Part shown: positions 23,182-35,046 of the stretch, in pieces
Position numbering within the stretch: the stretch's first letter is position 1
Layout of the letters: every line of letters begins with the position of its first letter
NCBI GenBank assembly: GCA_020746105.1
Contig: CM036617.1
Coordinates: forward strand, 42,375,898-42,439,897
DNA from: Trogon surrucura
Lineage: Eukaryota; Chordata; Aves; Trogoniformes; Trogonidae
DNA: 64,000 nt
Reading direction: 5' to 3'
The notes under the pieces: generated by a model
What the model was told of the DNA's origin: nothing
The model's database searches: none
The model's input: the letters and a program-made list of their open reading frames with translations, nothing else
Position numbers and translations under genes: made by a program

Positions 23182-26100
23182 AAATTTTATCAGCTATTTA
23201 TGTGGAAAAACATCATCTTGAAACACTTAGTAAATACTAAGAACTCAAAAGCAAATATAAGACTGAGAAGGGACAAGATCAAGCCCTGTCAGAATTAGTT
23301 GACTTCATTGGTCAGATTCTCAGGTTTTATAGCATATTTTCACATTTCACTTACAAAAATACTTTTAGTTTTCTAGTGGTTTTCTTTTGTTTACATTATG
23401 TACAGAATCACTCTTCATTATGATTAAAATGCACCAAGAGTCAAAATAGTAATGTGAAACGTAACAGACACTGAAACTCAGCAGCACTCCAAATTATGCA
23501 TGAATTAAGGAAAACCACCTGCTTTTATACCTGCAAAACTGGCAGTTGATTAGATACTTTCTGTTTTGCTGAGCTGGGTAGTAATTTTTTTTTTTCAACA
23601 AAATAGTCTACAAATTATGTGAGAGAATCAACAGCAGAGTTTGAATTAAGGGCCTGAAGAGAGCAGTTTATAGTGTATTCAGGCAAACAGCACAGATGCT
23701 TACAGCCAGTGCATATTGTTGACAGTGCTCATCTCAAAACAACAAACCACAATAACCAGAGGTTATCTTGCAGACAAAGCGGGAAATGTGGGATCTGGTA
23801 AGAAATATGACACGGAAGATTTCACTGCTCAGAGGCTGCAAGCTGAGGACTTCTTATGGTTAGAGACATTATAGACAATCTGACCTTGCCTCTAGGTTCC
23901 AGAATGTTCATATTTCACATATGCCATCCTCTGCTCTTAACATCCAGCTATCAGTAGTGCTCACTGTTCAGCTACTGTGCCTGAGTGTCTTTTTGTAGTA
24001 CATTTTTCTTAAAATATGTGATTATGTAGCACTTGCTGATAAATAAGTTGAGCATTTTATTCACAGATGGCTTTTTCTTATTGCCGCAGTTAATCATCAT
24101 TCTAAAGATTACGCAGTTTTAAATTTTGCTTCTAAGATACCAATGCAAAATAAATTCTGAAAGGTTATATTTCAGTTAATAACTGTTTTCACCAGGCCAA
24201 CAGGTGCTAATTCATACAATTTTTCACTAACACATTTTATTTTTAGGGGGGATGGGGAGGATTGTTCAGCAGTCATAGGTGTGTTCCTAGACATCTGAGA
24301 CAAAGCAGAGAATAGCTGAACGTGGAGCTGACCCTGTGTGGGCATTAAAGAAATTCTTGGTCTGCTGAAGTACTTTTCTCCTATTTGTTGTTGGTTTTAT
24401 GGAAGCTAGCCTCCTTAAAAATTTGGGTCCAGTTGTGGCATTTTGCCACTTTCTGACTATATAGTCATTACTGTGCAGACAAATTAAAATCCCTTTTGAA
24501 CAAAAGTATCATTTCTCCTTTTTTATGACTGCTGAAGGAAGTGGAATTACTTGTTGAAATTTGAGTTACATTTGTTTACATCTTTTTTCAGTGAATAATG
24601 CCAGATTTCTAAGGGTATTTAGACACCCAGTTTCCATGATAACAGTGGGCATTAGATACCTAAGCATATTTATAAGACTCTTTTAAAATTAAATCAAAGA
24701 ATTAAGGGATAAACCCAGAAGATATGAAAGATAGTTACTGAAACATCTGTTGTATCTCGAAGGTATAATAGCGACACATGCCACATGTCACCTTCAGTGA
24801 CTATGTCCCACCAGCACTGAAAATTAAGAGAACTGGAAGATGGCCATATGTCATTGGGAAGAAAAAAATCTTGAGCAATAATAAACACATACCCTAATTT
24901 TATCCAGTTTGAGGAACGCTTTGTTCACTGTTTATATGGGATGCTACATGATCTATATTTCATATTTTGTCATTTCAGAGTGCTGTTAATATTAGACACC
25001 AATTACGAAAGTCCTCAAAGAAGATTTATTTGTAAAAATGCAAAATAACAACACCTGCATTAGTATCTTTTTTTCAAATAAGCTTGAAGGAGAAAAAAGA
25101 AAGCTCATCAGTACTTAGACAATTTCTAGACTATTTTCACGTCTCATGGTCCCTTAATATATCATGTATACTGAGGAAGTAGGGAAAGCTGTGTTTTGTA
25201 CCCAAAGTAATGTTGGAAGTATAATGCACACAATTTTGACCCAATTGCATGAAGATAGTAGATGAATACAAGGACAAAGTACCACCAATTCCAAAGCTAA
25301 ACAGGATATTATACAAGTCTCTCTCCACAAAAATGCTATAGAAATTTATCCTCTAAAATTAGAATTAAATATATTACACAAAGCATAATAAAATTAACCT
25401 TTAGATGGTAGTAAAAAATATATTTCCTCCTACTTCCTTCAAATGAAACAAACAAGTGCTGTGTAAATATACCTCAAAAGTATTTAGGGTTTTCTCAGGT
25501 TTAAATAAATGTGGCTTCAGCCTCTGAACACTGAATTTTGTTCTCTCATCAATTGGTCTAAAGTTGTTTAAAAATATTCTCTTTCTGTAAGCATATATGC
25601 AGATTGTCCTTAGAGGTAGCTGATTGTCACCTGTCCTGTTTTCGTATCTGAGCTACAGTGTTTCTGATCCACCAAGCCCGACACAATTGTTTTTTAAGTT
25701 ATTAGTTATATAAGTTAATTTTATAGTGGAATGGATATTCCCACAATAATTTTTGTATTCTACATAAAGAGTTTAAATTATATATTATTTCTGAAAATAT
25801 TAATAAAATTAATATGACTCCTTTTTGGGGATATCATCTAAAGGTAGTCACTAAAAGACACTTGGGATCCCTACTATGATACACTGATCAAAAGTTTATT
25901 GAGGTAATTTTAAACAATACCATCAGCTTCATTGACATTTAATTTACTCCTTTACGTTGCTTCAAATCAATAAACCAAGAGTATTCAATACTTTCTAAAT
26001 ACATACAGTCCTGGATATGACATGATACGGTTGTTCAGGCAGACTAGTTGCTCATTGAATCTATTGAGATAATTCATGGGTTTATAAACAGGCATGTAAA

Positions 26101-26405
26101 TACTATTTCAGCAGCAGTATTTATATGCATATGTATTTCATAGATACTAAAGCTAGCAGTAATCATCAATTACACAAGAATACTGTAATTATCATTGCTA
26201 TGTATAATAAATTTAAAGAAAGCTTTTTAGAGAAGGAAAACAAAAGTACATAGTTGGTGAGTTCCTATTTTAATAGCTTCTTAGAATCTTGACGCATTAT
26301 TCTGAAGAATCTGGATAATTTTGTTTACTAGAATTTATGTGGATTCTAAAAAAAAAAAGTAAATAAAAACCATTAAAACATATGTTATATGAATTTTAAG
26401 ACATT
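23182..26405. other. Unique AT-rich DNA, no gene seen
   Basis: No repeat family is recognised. A strong acceptor-like site (TTTTGTCATTTCAG at 24965-24978) precedes about 50 open bases, but no partner exon supports it. Confidence 0.4.
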
Positions 26406-26525
26406 TTCATAGAATCATAGAACAGTTTGTGTTGGAAGGGGCCTTAAATATCATCTGGTTACAACTGCCCTGCCATGGGCAGGGCCAGCTTTCACTAGAC
26501 CAAATTGCTCAAACCCACATTCAAC
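26406..26525 (-). mobile_element. CR1 LINE 3' tail
   Basis: Minus-strand CR1 end: TCATAGAATCATAGAAC, GTGTTGGAAGGGGCCTT, TGCCATGGGCAGGG and the AACCTGGCCTTT end. It is 5'-truncated. Confidence 0.9.
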
Positions 26526-26896
26526 CTGGCCTTTTTAATTATAAAGAGCACCAGATATTTGATATTTGTTTCTAACAATAAACACTCTCTTAAGACATAT
26601 TTATTAGAAATCTTTATTTCTGAATATTCCCACTAACTGATGTGTTTTAACAATGATTTAGGAAGCATATATTATAAGGTGATGGTTTTTTATTCATTTT
26701 TACTACAGTTCAATTTTGAAGTGCATAATCCTTTCCATTCATTCAATCTGTGCTGTAAAACTGTTTTCAGAAACTTCAGGCATCCACTTATTCATGTCCC
26801 CCCTGGACATAGTTAAAAAGTTCTGCTTATTTTGATGAGCTAATAAGAACTGATTTGATGATAGCATAGTTTATTGTGACCCAAATGAAACTGAGT

Positions 26897-27105
26897 CACA
26901 GTATCACAGAATGTTAGGGATTGGAAGGGACCTCGACAGATCATCAAGTCCAATCCCCCTGCCAGAGCAGGAACGCCTAGATTATGCTACACAGGAACTT
27001 GTCCAGGCAGGTCTTGAATGTCTCCAGAGAAGGAGACTCCACAACCTCTCTGGGCAGCCTGTTCCAGTGTTCTGTCACCCAGTGTTCCAGTATTCTGTCA
27101 TTTGT
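26897..27105 (-). mobile_element. CR1 LINE 3' fragment
   Basis: Minus-strand CR1 end: TATCACAGAATGTTAGGG, TTGGAAGGGACCTC, CCCCCTGCCAGAGCAGG, then the C-terminal end of ORF2 up to the WNRLP region. It is 5'-truncated. At 27060-27100 the string CAGTGTTCCAGT.TTCTGTCA is duplicated at the edge. Confidence 0.92.
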
Positions 27106-27719
27106 TAGTTTATGAGTAAAAATAACACCTGGATACAATCTGGATTCTCATAATTAAATTAATTAATCAGTTAACTAATACTTCGTCCTATGCCTTTTTT
27201 ACCTACTTCTTAATGTTAAAATTCTTGCACTTCTGTCTTCCCTGATTTTAACATTTCCATTGTCCTATTTTTGAGATTTCGGCTTAAACTTAACCACTTA
27301 ATTCAAGGAAGCAAAAAGTATTTCAGGGGAGACTTCAGGGTATGCATATTAAGGGAGGAGAAAACAAAATATTTCACCACAAATATTTTCATAATCACTT
27401 GAAAATCGGCTGAATGGAGGAGACCAAATATCTATGCTGTTTGTACCTGTCTCTAAATACAGCTATCAAATTCCTATTTTAAAATGTAAAGAACAGTTCT
27501 CTCTCAGACTCCACCAACTTGCAGTTCAGTAACCTCATGAGCCAGCTAAGGTGTCTTTGCACTTTTCTTTCATTAAACTGTCTCATTCCTTTTTTTAAAT
27601 CACTGTAAACTTTTACTGTACTCAGTATTTTACAGCAGAGAGGCCCACAGTTTAATCACATATTATGTGAAAAAAAACGTAACGTGTGTTTTCAGTTTGT
27701 TTACTTAGTCATTGCCAGT
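27106..27719. other. Unique AT-rich DNA, no gene seen
   Basis: No repeat family or convincing exon is visible, although the right part may be the very worn 3' end of the ancient CR1 that follows. Confidence 0.35.
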
Positions 27720-28960
27720 ATGGGAGATGTTCAAGAACTTCAGTCATCTTTGCTGTCGTCTCTGAAATTTTTCCTATTCTACTATATCCTTTTCAAGATA
27801 TCAGTAGGAGGACTGCATAAAACATTCAGCATGCAAGCCCAAGAGGGATTTAGGAAGTGATACTGGGTGTTGGCTTATTGTTTTCTGTCTTTTTGTGTTT
27901 TAGGGGAATGGCATTTGCTGTTATCCATTCTTTTTCTTTAATAATTTGTAACATTTACCTTTTTTTTTTCTCCCCCCCTCCCCCCAATGATTCATTACTT
28001 CAGAGAAGCTACTTCCATAAAGTTATGTAAAATAATCCCGACATTTAATCCTAGGTACTTATAGTCATCTTAGAATCCATGACTATAAGTGTGAAATCAA
28101 GACTTTTCCTGTGTTCATGATATTGCACTTATTGTTTTGTTACTCAACCTTGTGCAGTTTTGCACAGCCAGTCCTCCGCTATATTGCAATAAGCAATTTA
28201 CTGATATAAGCAGATTTGAACACCTCACTACCCATGCCCTTTTCCATACCTCTGAAAATATACAGCAGCATTGCATCTAGCTCAGATCCCTGAAGCACTC
28301 TATCAGTGTCAACCTCTAAGGTAAAAATCAATCACTAAGTCTGGCCTTGCCTTGGATTACCTTGTCTTCCTTTCTCTTCCCTGTCCTGCCCTTCATTCCC
28401 TTTTCTCTTCCTTTCCTCATCCCCTCTCCTTTCCTTTTTTCATTGAAGGACACATCTCTTGTCCCTAACTTTCTTAGCTTCTTCAAAGATATTTGGTAAG
28501 GAGCTATGTTTAATCTTTGTGAAATGAAAATAGATTGTATCAATTCAGATCTTCTTTACCTGTGTGATTGTATCAAAGAATTTTAAAAACATGGCAAGGC
28601 GTGATTTCCCTGTAGAAAAGTTGTAGGTTCTTTTCCTCAGTATATCATATTTATCTAGCTACTTGTTGATTTTATCCTTTATTACACTTTCTACTAATTC
28701 ATCAAACACAGGTCTCCGCTGTCAAGGTTTTTATTTCCCCAGATCTCCCTAAGAACTAATTTTGTAGCAGTCGTCATATTATCAAACTTTCAGTCACATG
28801 GGACAAAGTTGCCTTTAAGTAAAAGGATATAAAATGCATTGATTAGATGGACTATTTCATCCCTGAATAATTTTCCCCTTTTCCTGGCAGAACATATCTG
28901 GAGAAGTAGAATAGAATCTTCAATCTCAAGGACCTTCTGATTATTTCACTGTATCTACTC
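27720..28960 (-). mobile_element. Ancient CR1-like LINE, ORF2 fragment
   Basis: The plus strand here reads like the complement of an old CR1 lineage shared by birds, turtles and crocodiles. Landmarks are CTATATCCTTTTCAAGATATC near 27783, AATCCTAGGTACTTATAGTC near 28050, AGATCCCTGAAGCACTCTAT near 28285 and CAGTATATCATATTTATCTA near 28638. All frames are full of stops and there are many small indels. A CT-rich tract at 28358-28442 lies inside it, as an insert or expansion. Confidence 0.68.
28358..28442. repeat. CT-rich low-complexity tract
   Basis: A nearly pure pyrimidine stretch of about 85 bases. It produces a chance minus-strand frame rich in G, K, R and E. Confidence 0.85.
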
Positions 28961-30738
28961 TTTCAATGAATGCTCTCTAAGGAAAACTACCCCATCACTG
29001 AGCTACTGAACTCCTAGTAACATAGGACATAGGGTATGAATTATGGAGCATTGGCTAATACAGGCCATTTAAAATATTATACCATGGAAACCAAATAATT
29101 GATGGCTTCAGTTACACTGAAGCATACTCAGTAACTGCACGGAAATAAAAACAAATTAAAAAGAAACTATATCAAAAGGCCAAAAGCAAAGCTGCAGCTG
29201 TAATCTCTCTATTCTTCCTCTATATCTGTTATCTTCATAAGTCTGGAAAAATTCAGAATCTAAGAAAAGTAGAAATCCGAATGACAATTTCTCTTTTAAT
29301 GTCCATTCTCAGGAAAATGAACTAAACAGATGATTTTGATAGTGTTTTTTAAAGCTAACTGGGAAAAAAAAAGGACTTTCTTTTAAGTTTGTTTTTAGAA
29401 GAATTGACAAAAGTTTGGGCAGTTCAGTCACAAGAGCTAGGTAGCCTCACTACTGATTTTGGCTAGAGAAGCCCATGAGTGAGGCTTCTTGTGCTGGAAT
29501 GTGTCACCTGCAGAGATTATGGAAATGGAAACTATCTTTACCTTAGCAATATCAGTAGCACCCCTCCTTCATTCTAAAACCTGGAGCCATATTTAAAATA
29601 CTCAGGAAGGAACAGCTTTTTGCAGGAATAAGTTGTTAATATTTAATTAGACATTTCATACTGTTCATGTGCTGTGCCATGGTGAAATTTTAATACTTAT
29701 GAGATAAAAGAAATATAAAGAAAAAAACTTTTTTTAAATAACAAAGAGTAATGTCTATACAGGATAAAAACGTGTCAATTCCAAGTTTGAATGGCTGTCT
29801 TAAGTAGTCTGCCCTTTGGGACACAGGAATTGGGAGCCACTACTTTTTATTTGTTCTTTCACATTGAGATAACCTTGAGAAATATATTCTGGCCAGGTTA
29901 CATTTACCTGTTCTACTTTGAAACCCATTTTGAATAGAACAGTGAAATGTATGTTGACGTTGTATCAGGTCTACATAAAGTATATTAAATTAAATATGAT
30001 CTTCAGAGTATGAAGAGAGTTCATCTGTGCAATCTGCAGGTGTACAGTATGATTTGAAAGGTCCTAGATGTGGCATATGTTTATTTATTTACTTCAAATA
30101 ATTTCCAGCTAGATTAATACAGTGAAGTCTTACAAATTCTTCCAGTCTCCATACTGTGCATGTATTTAGAATTCCCCATACGAACACTCCTTAATGAAAA
30201 TAAGAGAAACCATCATAAATACAATTAAATAAAAAAAGCATTCCCAGGATTGCTTTCCCATACAACTAAATGGAGGTGGGGAGAGGAAAGGAGAAAAGAG
30301 CTTCTACATGAATTCCACTGCCCCCTCTCTTAACAATTTTATCATTTGTGTAGGCACCACTTTAGGCAGATGAGAAGATGCCACTCTGTTGCTGCGCTGT
30401 GATATGGCTCCTGCACCTCCTCTGCTACACTGATGATGTTAGGGAAGGTGATAGTGGGATCTTCTCTTTCAGATAAGGGAGCACAGTGAAGGAACTTGAG
30501 ATATATGAGACATGCAGACAGGGAGTTGTGTCATGAGGTACAAAAATGGAATGAGTTCGGAGTCCTAGTTTGAGAAAGAAATATTTTACAAAAATGCCTA
30601 AGAAGGTAGCTAATAACCTTGCAGCAGAATCTGCATCATGTAATATCATGACAAAGAGAAGGTCAAAGAATGAAAATAGAGATTTGAAAGGACTACTGGA
30701 TATTCAGGGGGAGACTAAAATGGAATTTTACTTTATTT
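28961..30738. other. Unique AT-rich DNA, no gene seen
   Basis: No repeat family is recognised. The plus frame at 30570-30752 and the minus frame at 30425-30649 overlap and have no splice support. Confidence 0.4.
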
Positions 30739-31165
30739 TCATAGAATCCTAGAATGGTCTAAGTTAAAAGGGACCTTACAGATCAACTAATCCAACATTC
30801 CTACAGGCCTCTCAACTAGACCAAGTTACTCGAGGCCTTATCCAATCTGGCCTTGAACACCTCAAAGTTGCAAGATCTTGCATTTTGGCTTGTTGAAGCT
30901 CATGCAATTTGCACTGGACTATTTCTCAAGCCTATCAAGATCCCTTTGGATGGCATCGCTTCCCTCACGTGAATCCACCACACCCCACAGTTTGGTGGTG
31001 TTGGCAAACTTGCTGAAGATGCATTCAGTGCCATTGTGCATGTCACTGACAAAGATGTTGAGAAGCACCGGACTCAGAACAGACCCCTGGGGAACTCCAC
31101 TTGTCACTGGTCTGGTCTCTATGTAGACATTGAGCCACTGACCACAACTCTTTGAGTGCAACCTT
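30739..31165 (-). mobile_element. CR1 LINE with internal deletion in ORF2
   Basis: On the minus strand the RT palm (motif [20 protein letters not shown]) leads into a motif C changed from FADD to FANT, which loses the catalytic aspartates. About 30864 the sequence jumps straight to the last part of the 3' end (GTTAAAAGGGACCTTACAG, TCATAGAATCCTAG on the plus strand). The ORF2 C-terminal region between is missing, so the copy carries a deletion. Confidence 0.88.
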
Positions 31166-31755
31166 CTAGTCAGTTCTATATTTATATTTTACTATATGAA
31201 AAAGCCTTTAAATTAATGCCTGTTTGCTTTTTTTTCTTTTTTTTTTTTTTTTGCCTTAAGACAGCTAGGTTATATATTTAGAGTCTCAGGAGAATTCCAT
31301 ACACCTAATGTCTTTCAAAATGTTTGGATTTTTCTTATTTCAAATTTAGTTAATCTAAATTAAAATGTTTTTTTTTTCTTCTCTTAGAACATATTTGTAT
31401 AGTCTCTTTTTAATCAAAAGAAATAAAATTATGTCATTTAGTCTACAAATAGTAGGAATATTTTTATTCTTTGAAATAAATTTTAAAATATACAGTATTT
31501 TCATATTGCATTTATTTATAAAAATCAAGTTATTTTCTATTAAATGAAGTATATTGGAGAATGTTCAACTCAGTTCAGTACTTACAGATTCAAATGCACA
31601 TTATCTGGTACCACTTTCTGTGCTACCCTTACTGTTTCATGTACAAAATTGTTTTCATGGGTATTTGCATTTTTTTATGACATTTTATATTGTAGTTTTT
31701 GAATTTTTCTTTGCCCTAGGCACTAATGATCATAGTAAAGAACAGTTTGTTGAAT
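31166..31755. other. Very AT-rich unique DNA
   Basis: No repeat family is recognised. T runs lie at 31229-31252 and 31367-31378. The two plus frames at 31365-31760 are low-complexity chance frames. Confidence 0.45.
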
Positions 31756-31850
31756 CTTAGAATCATAGAATAGTTTAAGTTGGAAGGGACCTTTAAAGGT
31801 CATCTACTCCAGCCCTTCTGTATTGAGCAAGGACGTCTTTAGATCAAGCT
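31756..31850 (-). mobile_element. CR1 LINE 3' tail, inverted partner of 32277
   Basis: Minus-strand CR1 end: TTAGAATCATAGAATAG, GTTGGAAGGGACC, TCATCTACTCCAG and GAGCAAGGACGTC. Its first 51 bases are almost the exact complement of 32227-32277. Confidence 0.88.
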
Positions 31851-31949
31851 GAATGTTATGCTTGGTATCTGTTTTCTTCAGATGTTTAAGCTCTACTTCG
31901 GCTATATACTTTTTACAAGTCTCATTCAACAGAATATGTAAGATTACTC

Positions 31950-32277
31950 CTTCCAACACCTGAAGGGGATTTACGAAAAAGAGGAAGAAGGGACTGTTTA
32001 CAAGGGCATGTACAGGTAGGACAAGGGGTAATGATTTGAAACTTCAGAAGGGTAGATTTAGATTAGACATTAGGAAGAAGTTCTTCACTATGAGGATACT
32101 GACACACTGAAACACATTACTTAGGTAAATTGTGGATGCCCCATCCCGTTCAAGACCAGGTCGAATGAGATGTTGTGCAACCTGGTCAAGTGGAAGATGT
32201 CCCTGTCTGTGGCAGGCGAGTTGAACCTAGATGACCTTTAAGGTCCCTTCCAACTCAAACTATTCTATGATTCTAAG
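31950..32277 (+). mobile_element. CR1 LINE 3' fragment
   Basis: Plus-strand CR1 end: the worn C-terminal part of ORF2 (AGGACAAGGGGTAATG, TTAGACATTAGGAAGAAG), then the 3' UTR and the tail CTATTCTATGATTCTAAG. It is 5'-truncated near 31950. Confidence 0.9.
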
Positions 32278-32381
32278 ACCATCAATGTTAGATAAGTTAT
32301 CTGTACCTATTTGGATTCCTTAAAATTATTAATCGGCTAAAACAATCAGCCATGTTCTCTGATAGTATTGTCTTACGTATA

Positions 32382-32745
32382 GCATCACAGAATCACAGAA
32401 TGTTAGGGGTTGGAAGGGACTTCAAAAGATCATCTAGTCCACTCCCCCTGCCAAAACAGGATCACCTAGAGTAGGTCACACAGGAATGTGTCCACGCATG
32501 TTTTGAAAGTGTCCAGAGAAGGAGACTCCACAACCTCTCTGGGCAACCCTTCCAGTGCTCTGTCACCTTCACAGTAAAAAAACTTTTCCTAAAGTTTTCG
32601 TGGCACCTCCTATGCTCCAGCTTGCAGCTGTTCCCTCTTGTCCTGTCATTGGACATCACTGGGAAGAGCCTGACTCCGTCCTCCTGACACTCACCCTTTA
32701 CATATTTATAAATATTAATGAGGTCACTCCTCAGTCTCTAAGGTT
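32382..32745 (-). mobile_element. CR1 LINE 3' fragment
   Basis: Minus-strand CR1 end: CATCACAGAATCACAGAATG, GGTTGGAAGGGACTTC, TCACCTAGAGTAGG, and the ORF2 C-terminal end with [17 protein letters not shown] frameshift lies around the [13 protein letters not shown] stretch. It is 5'-truncated near 32745. Confidence 0.93.
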
Positions 32746-33340
32746 TGAGTCTAAGCTGGAAGGGTGGTCTTTACTTACACCTTCATGTTCTCTGAGAAAT
32801 TTGTGTTGACGTTATGGTCTTTTCACATGTCTTTCTTACACATTGGAAGTAAGACATACGAGAAGTGCCCAAACCATCCTGACAGAGACAAATACACCTG
32901 CAGTGCCCTGTAGTACGTGGGATCCATGTTTAGTCAATGCAATGGTTTGCAGAGGCTTCAGATCCATCATTTCGCAAACTTGTAAGCCCAGCATTTTAGA
33001 TAAACTAGAAAAAAATAATGTTTTCAGTGTTAAATAGATCTGTCCCAACTCACCTAAAAAAAAAGACATTTTAGCAGTTTTGCTGTATGAAAAGCATACA
33101 AAGTTCCTCTTCTGAAACTGGAAGACTTCCATGGCCTTCTCCATACAAGAGGTCTAGTAAAGAGCTTGGAGAGTGGGGAGCTCTAAAAAGAAAAACCAAA
33201 TTGGCAGCAACTGCCTTTCACTGACCTTGTATGGTGACACAACCATCACAGAGACTTCCCTAATGGAACAGGATCCCTGCCTCATTACCCTAAGCCCAGC
33301 ACGTGAAGACTATGAGAGGCACTGAGCTAAGAAAAGAGAA
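32746..33340. other. Unique DNA; possible but weak exon at 32843-32981
   Basis: A plus frame at 32843-33037 contains a GTAAGC donor-like site at 32982 and looks protein-like. Joining it to the next candidate exon would create a TGA, so I do not call it. Confidence 0.3.
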
Positions 33341-33501
33341 GAGAACTGGTTAGCTCACTCGGTTAGAGGATGGTGCTGATAACACCAAGGGACGTTTGGT
33401 CTCCATGTGTTGTCAGATCTAGTTGAGAGGCCCATGACAGGGAGGTTGGATTAAATGATTTCTAAGGTCCCTTCCAGCCTAGGCCATTCTATGATTCTAA
33501 G
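33341..33501 (+). mobile_element. tRNA-derived SINE with CR1-like tail, second copy
   Basis: The head reads TAGCTCACTCGG (box A, 33351-33362), GGTGCTGATAACACC (anticodon loop CTGATAA, anticodon GAT) and GTTTGGTCTCC (decayed box B, 33394-33404). The body matches the other SINE: GTGTTGTCAGATCTAGTTGA, CATGACAGGGAGGTTGGAT and AAGGTCCCTTCCAGCC. The end is ATTCTATGATTCTAAG. Purine-rich flanks AAGAAAAGAGAAGAG and AAGAGGAGAAGAG may be an imperfect target-site duplication. It is shorter than the first copy, with a gap in the body. Confidence 0.85.
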
Positions 33502-33584
33502 AGGAGAAGAGGGCACGAACAGTGTTTCGTGTACTTGCAACTGATTGTCTTCTAACACTAAATTGATGTGTTCTTTTTGCTAAG

Positions 33585-33749
33585 GATTGAGTCACATTGT
33601 GGCCAGTCTGCTAAGTCTGAAAGAAATAGTATTATCAGTAAATATGCAAGATCTGAAATATGTTATCTGTGATTTGCATCCAGGGCCACAGGACAAAAAT
33701 TATTCTGAGGGAAACAAAAAAGGTCTAGAAAGCTTGACACTGTATATGG
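33585..33749 (+). CDS. Candidate exon, unidentified gene
   Basis: After an acceptor (TTCTTTTTGCTAAG) 165 bases are open in one frame, encoding a stretch with LSLKEIVLSVNMQDLKYVI and ending SLTLYM plus one base before GTGACC. The phase fits the next candidate at 34386. The sequence is not recognised. A stop is expected about every 14 codons in DNA this AT-rich, so a 55-codon run is not rare. Confidence 0.2.
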
Positions 33750-34385
33750 GTGACCACTATACTGACATATTCAGTTTCTGATTTCCAGATGAGAAAAAGG
33801 CCTCAAGTAATTCTTATGCAAAACATAACCCACATCTTTGTGATATGGGAATCTGCAATGGCACTCCATGTTGCCAGGGGTTATTTGTGTTTTTATCTTA
33901 ATTCACTATTCAGCTAAAAGTATGATAAGAGACAAAGTCTATCTCTTTTTATCAGGGTTTAACTTCCAATACATTATCTGAAAGTTTTTACAGGTCTTAA
34001 GATTATATATAGTAATGGATTTTATATAAAGTAATTTTCAATAATGTTTTAAAGTTTTCTTTAAAATGACAGGTAATTCACTCTATAAATATTTATGAAA
34101 GTTATAGGCTACAAGGAGTCGAAAATAATTTTAGGTGAGTTTTTTTTTCTCTGACTCTATACAATACATACATGAAGTATTAACATGTTTCTTGAACTTA
34201 AGAAAATTGTTCTTAGCCAGCATATAAGATGAATGTTTTGCCACTTTTTGTACCAAAAAATATTAGGAAAATTTTTAGGAAAAAAAAATCAAGTGTGGTG
34301 ATCCTCAGTAGAACTTAATTTAAGGTTTTAATGGTAAAAATATTCTTCAGTCAGTGTATAAGTCTTTATTGTTTTTGTTTCACAG

Positions 34386-34432
34386 ATGACAGTATTCTAA
34401 ATGTAAAACCGGTAGATGAAAACTCCTACACT
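34386..34432 (+). CDS. Candidate small exon, unidentified gene
   Basis: A strong acceptor (TATTGTTTTTGTTTCACAG) and a GTAAGA donor flank 47 bases with one open frame, encoding DSILNVKPVDENSYT. The two leading bases complete a GAT codon with the G left over from 33749. The phase at its 3' end does not fit the 36339 candidate directly, so an exon between them would be needed. Confidence 0.22.
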
Positions 34433-35041
34433 GTAAGATTCAAAACTTTCATTTTTGTCTACTTAGCTAAATACAGTTAAGTAATGGAAAAAATGTGACT
34501 TCTTTTCAAATAGCAGAGCAACACAACATGGATGTGATACTATTATGACTAGAAGGAATTAGTTTTGTCTTTTATATAGAGACCATAATGATAAAATATA
34601 TAGCAGATAAATTACACATATTCATAAGCATAGTCTTGCATGTTATAAACTGTAGATCTAAGTATTCTAAGTGAATAACATTTGAAGAAATTCACAATAA
34701 TTTTGCATACTGAAGTTTCAGCATGCAATCTAAAACTGATAATCTGAACTATGAATACATGCTTGTATTGTGTTTAAGTATATAAAAAAAATATAATTTC
34801 TGAAGCGTCTATTTACACACTAATATAATCTGACAATTCAGTGCTACACTTTGACTGCATCAAAAATTTTTTTTTCATATCAGATGCCTTTCTTCATTGC
34901 AAAAACAAGCTGTTCTGGAAATTCATTTGTCTACATATATGGGCATGACTATTCAAAATTGTTTTTCTGAAAATGTATGTCATATAGGTGTCTTCTGCAC
35001 TACTAGTCTGGTATGGGTGATTAATGTTTAAATGCCTATAT

Positions 35042-35046
35042 ATGAT
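35042..35046. repeat. Target-site duplication, left copy (ATGAT)
   Basis: ATGAT directly precedes the LTR start TGTCGTGG and recurs directly after its end at 36232-36236. Confidence 0.9.

Noticed and set aside
28328-28543. Minus frame rich in G, K, R and E
   Set aside because: It is the translation of a CT-rich low-complexity tract inside an ancient CR1.
32843-33037. Plus-strand exon with a GTAAGC donor upstream of 33585
   Set aside because: Joining it in phase to 33585-33749 creates a TGA at the junction, and the opposite strand is open over the same DNA.
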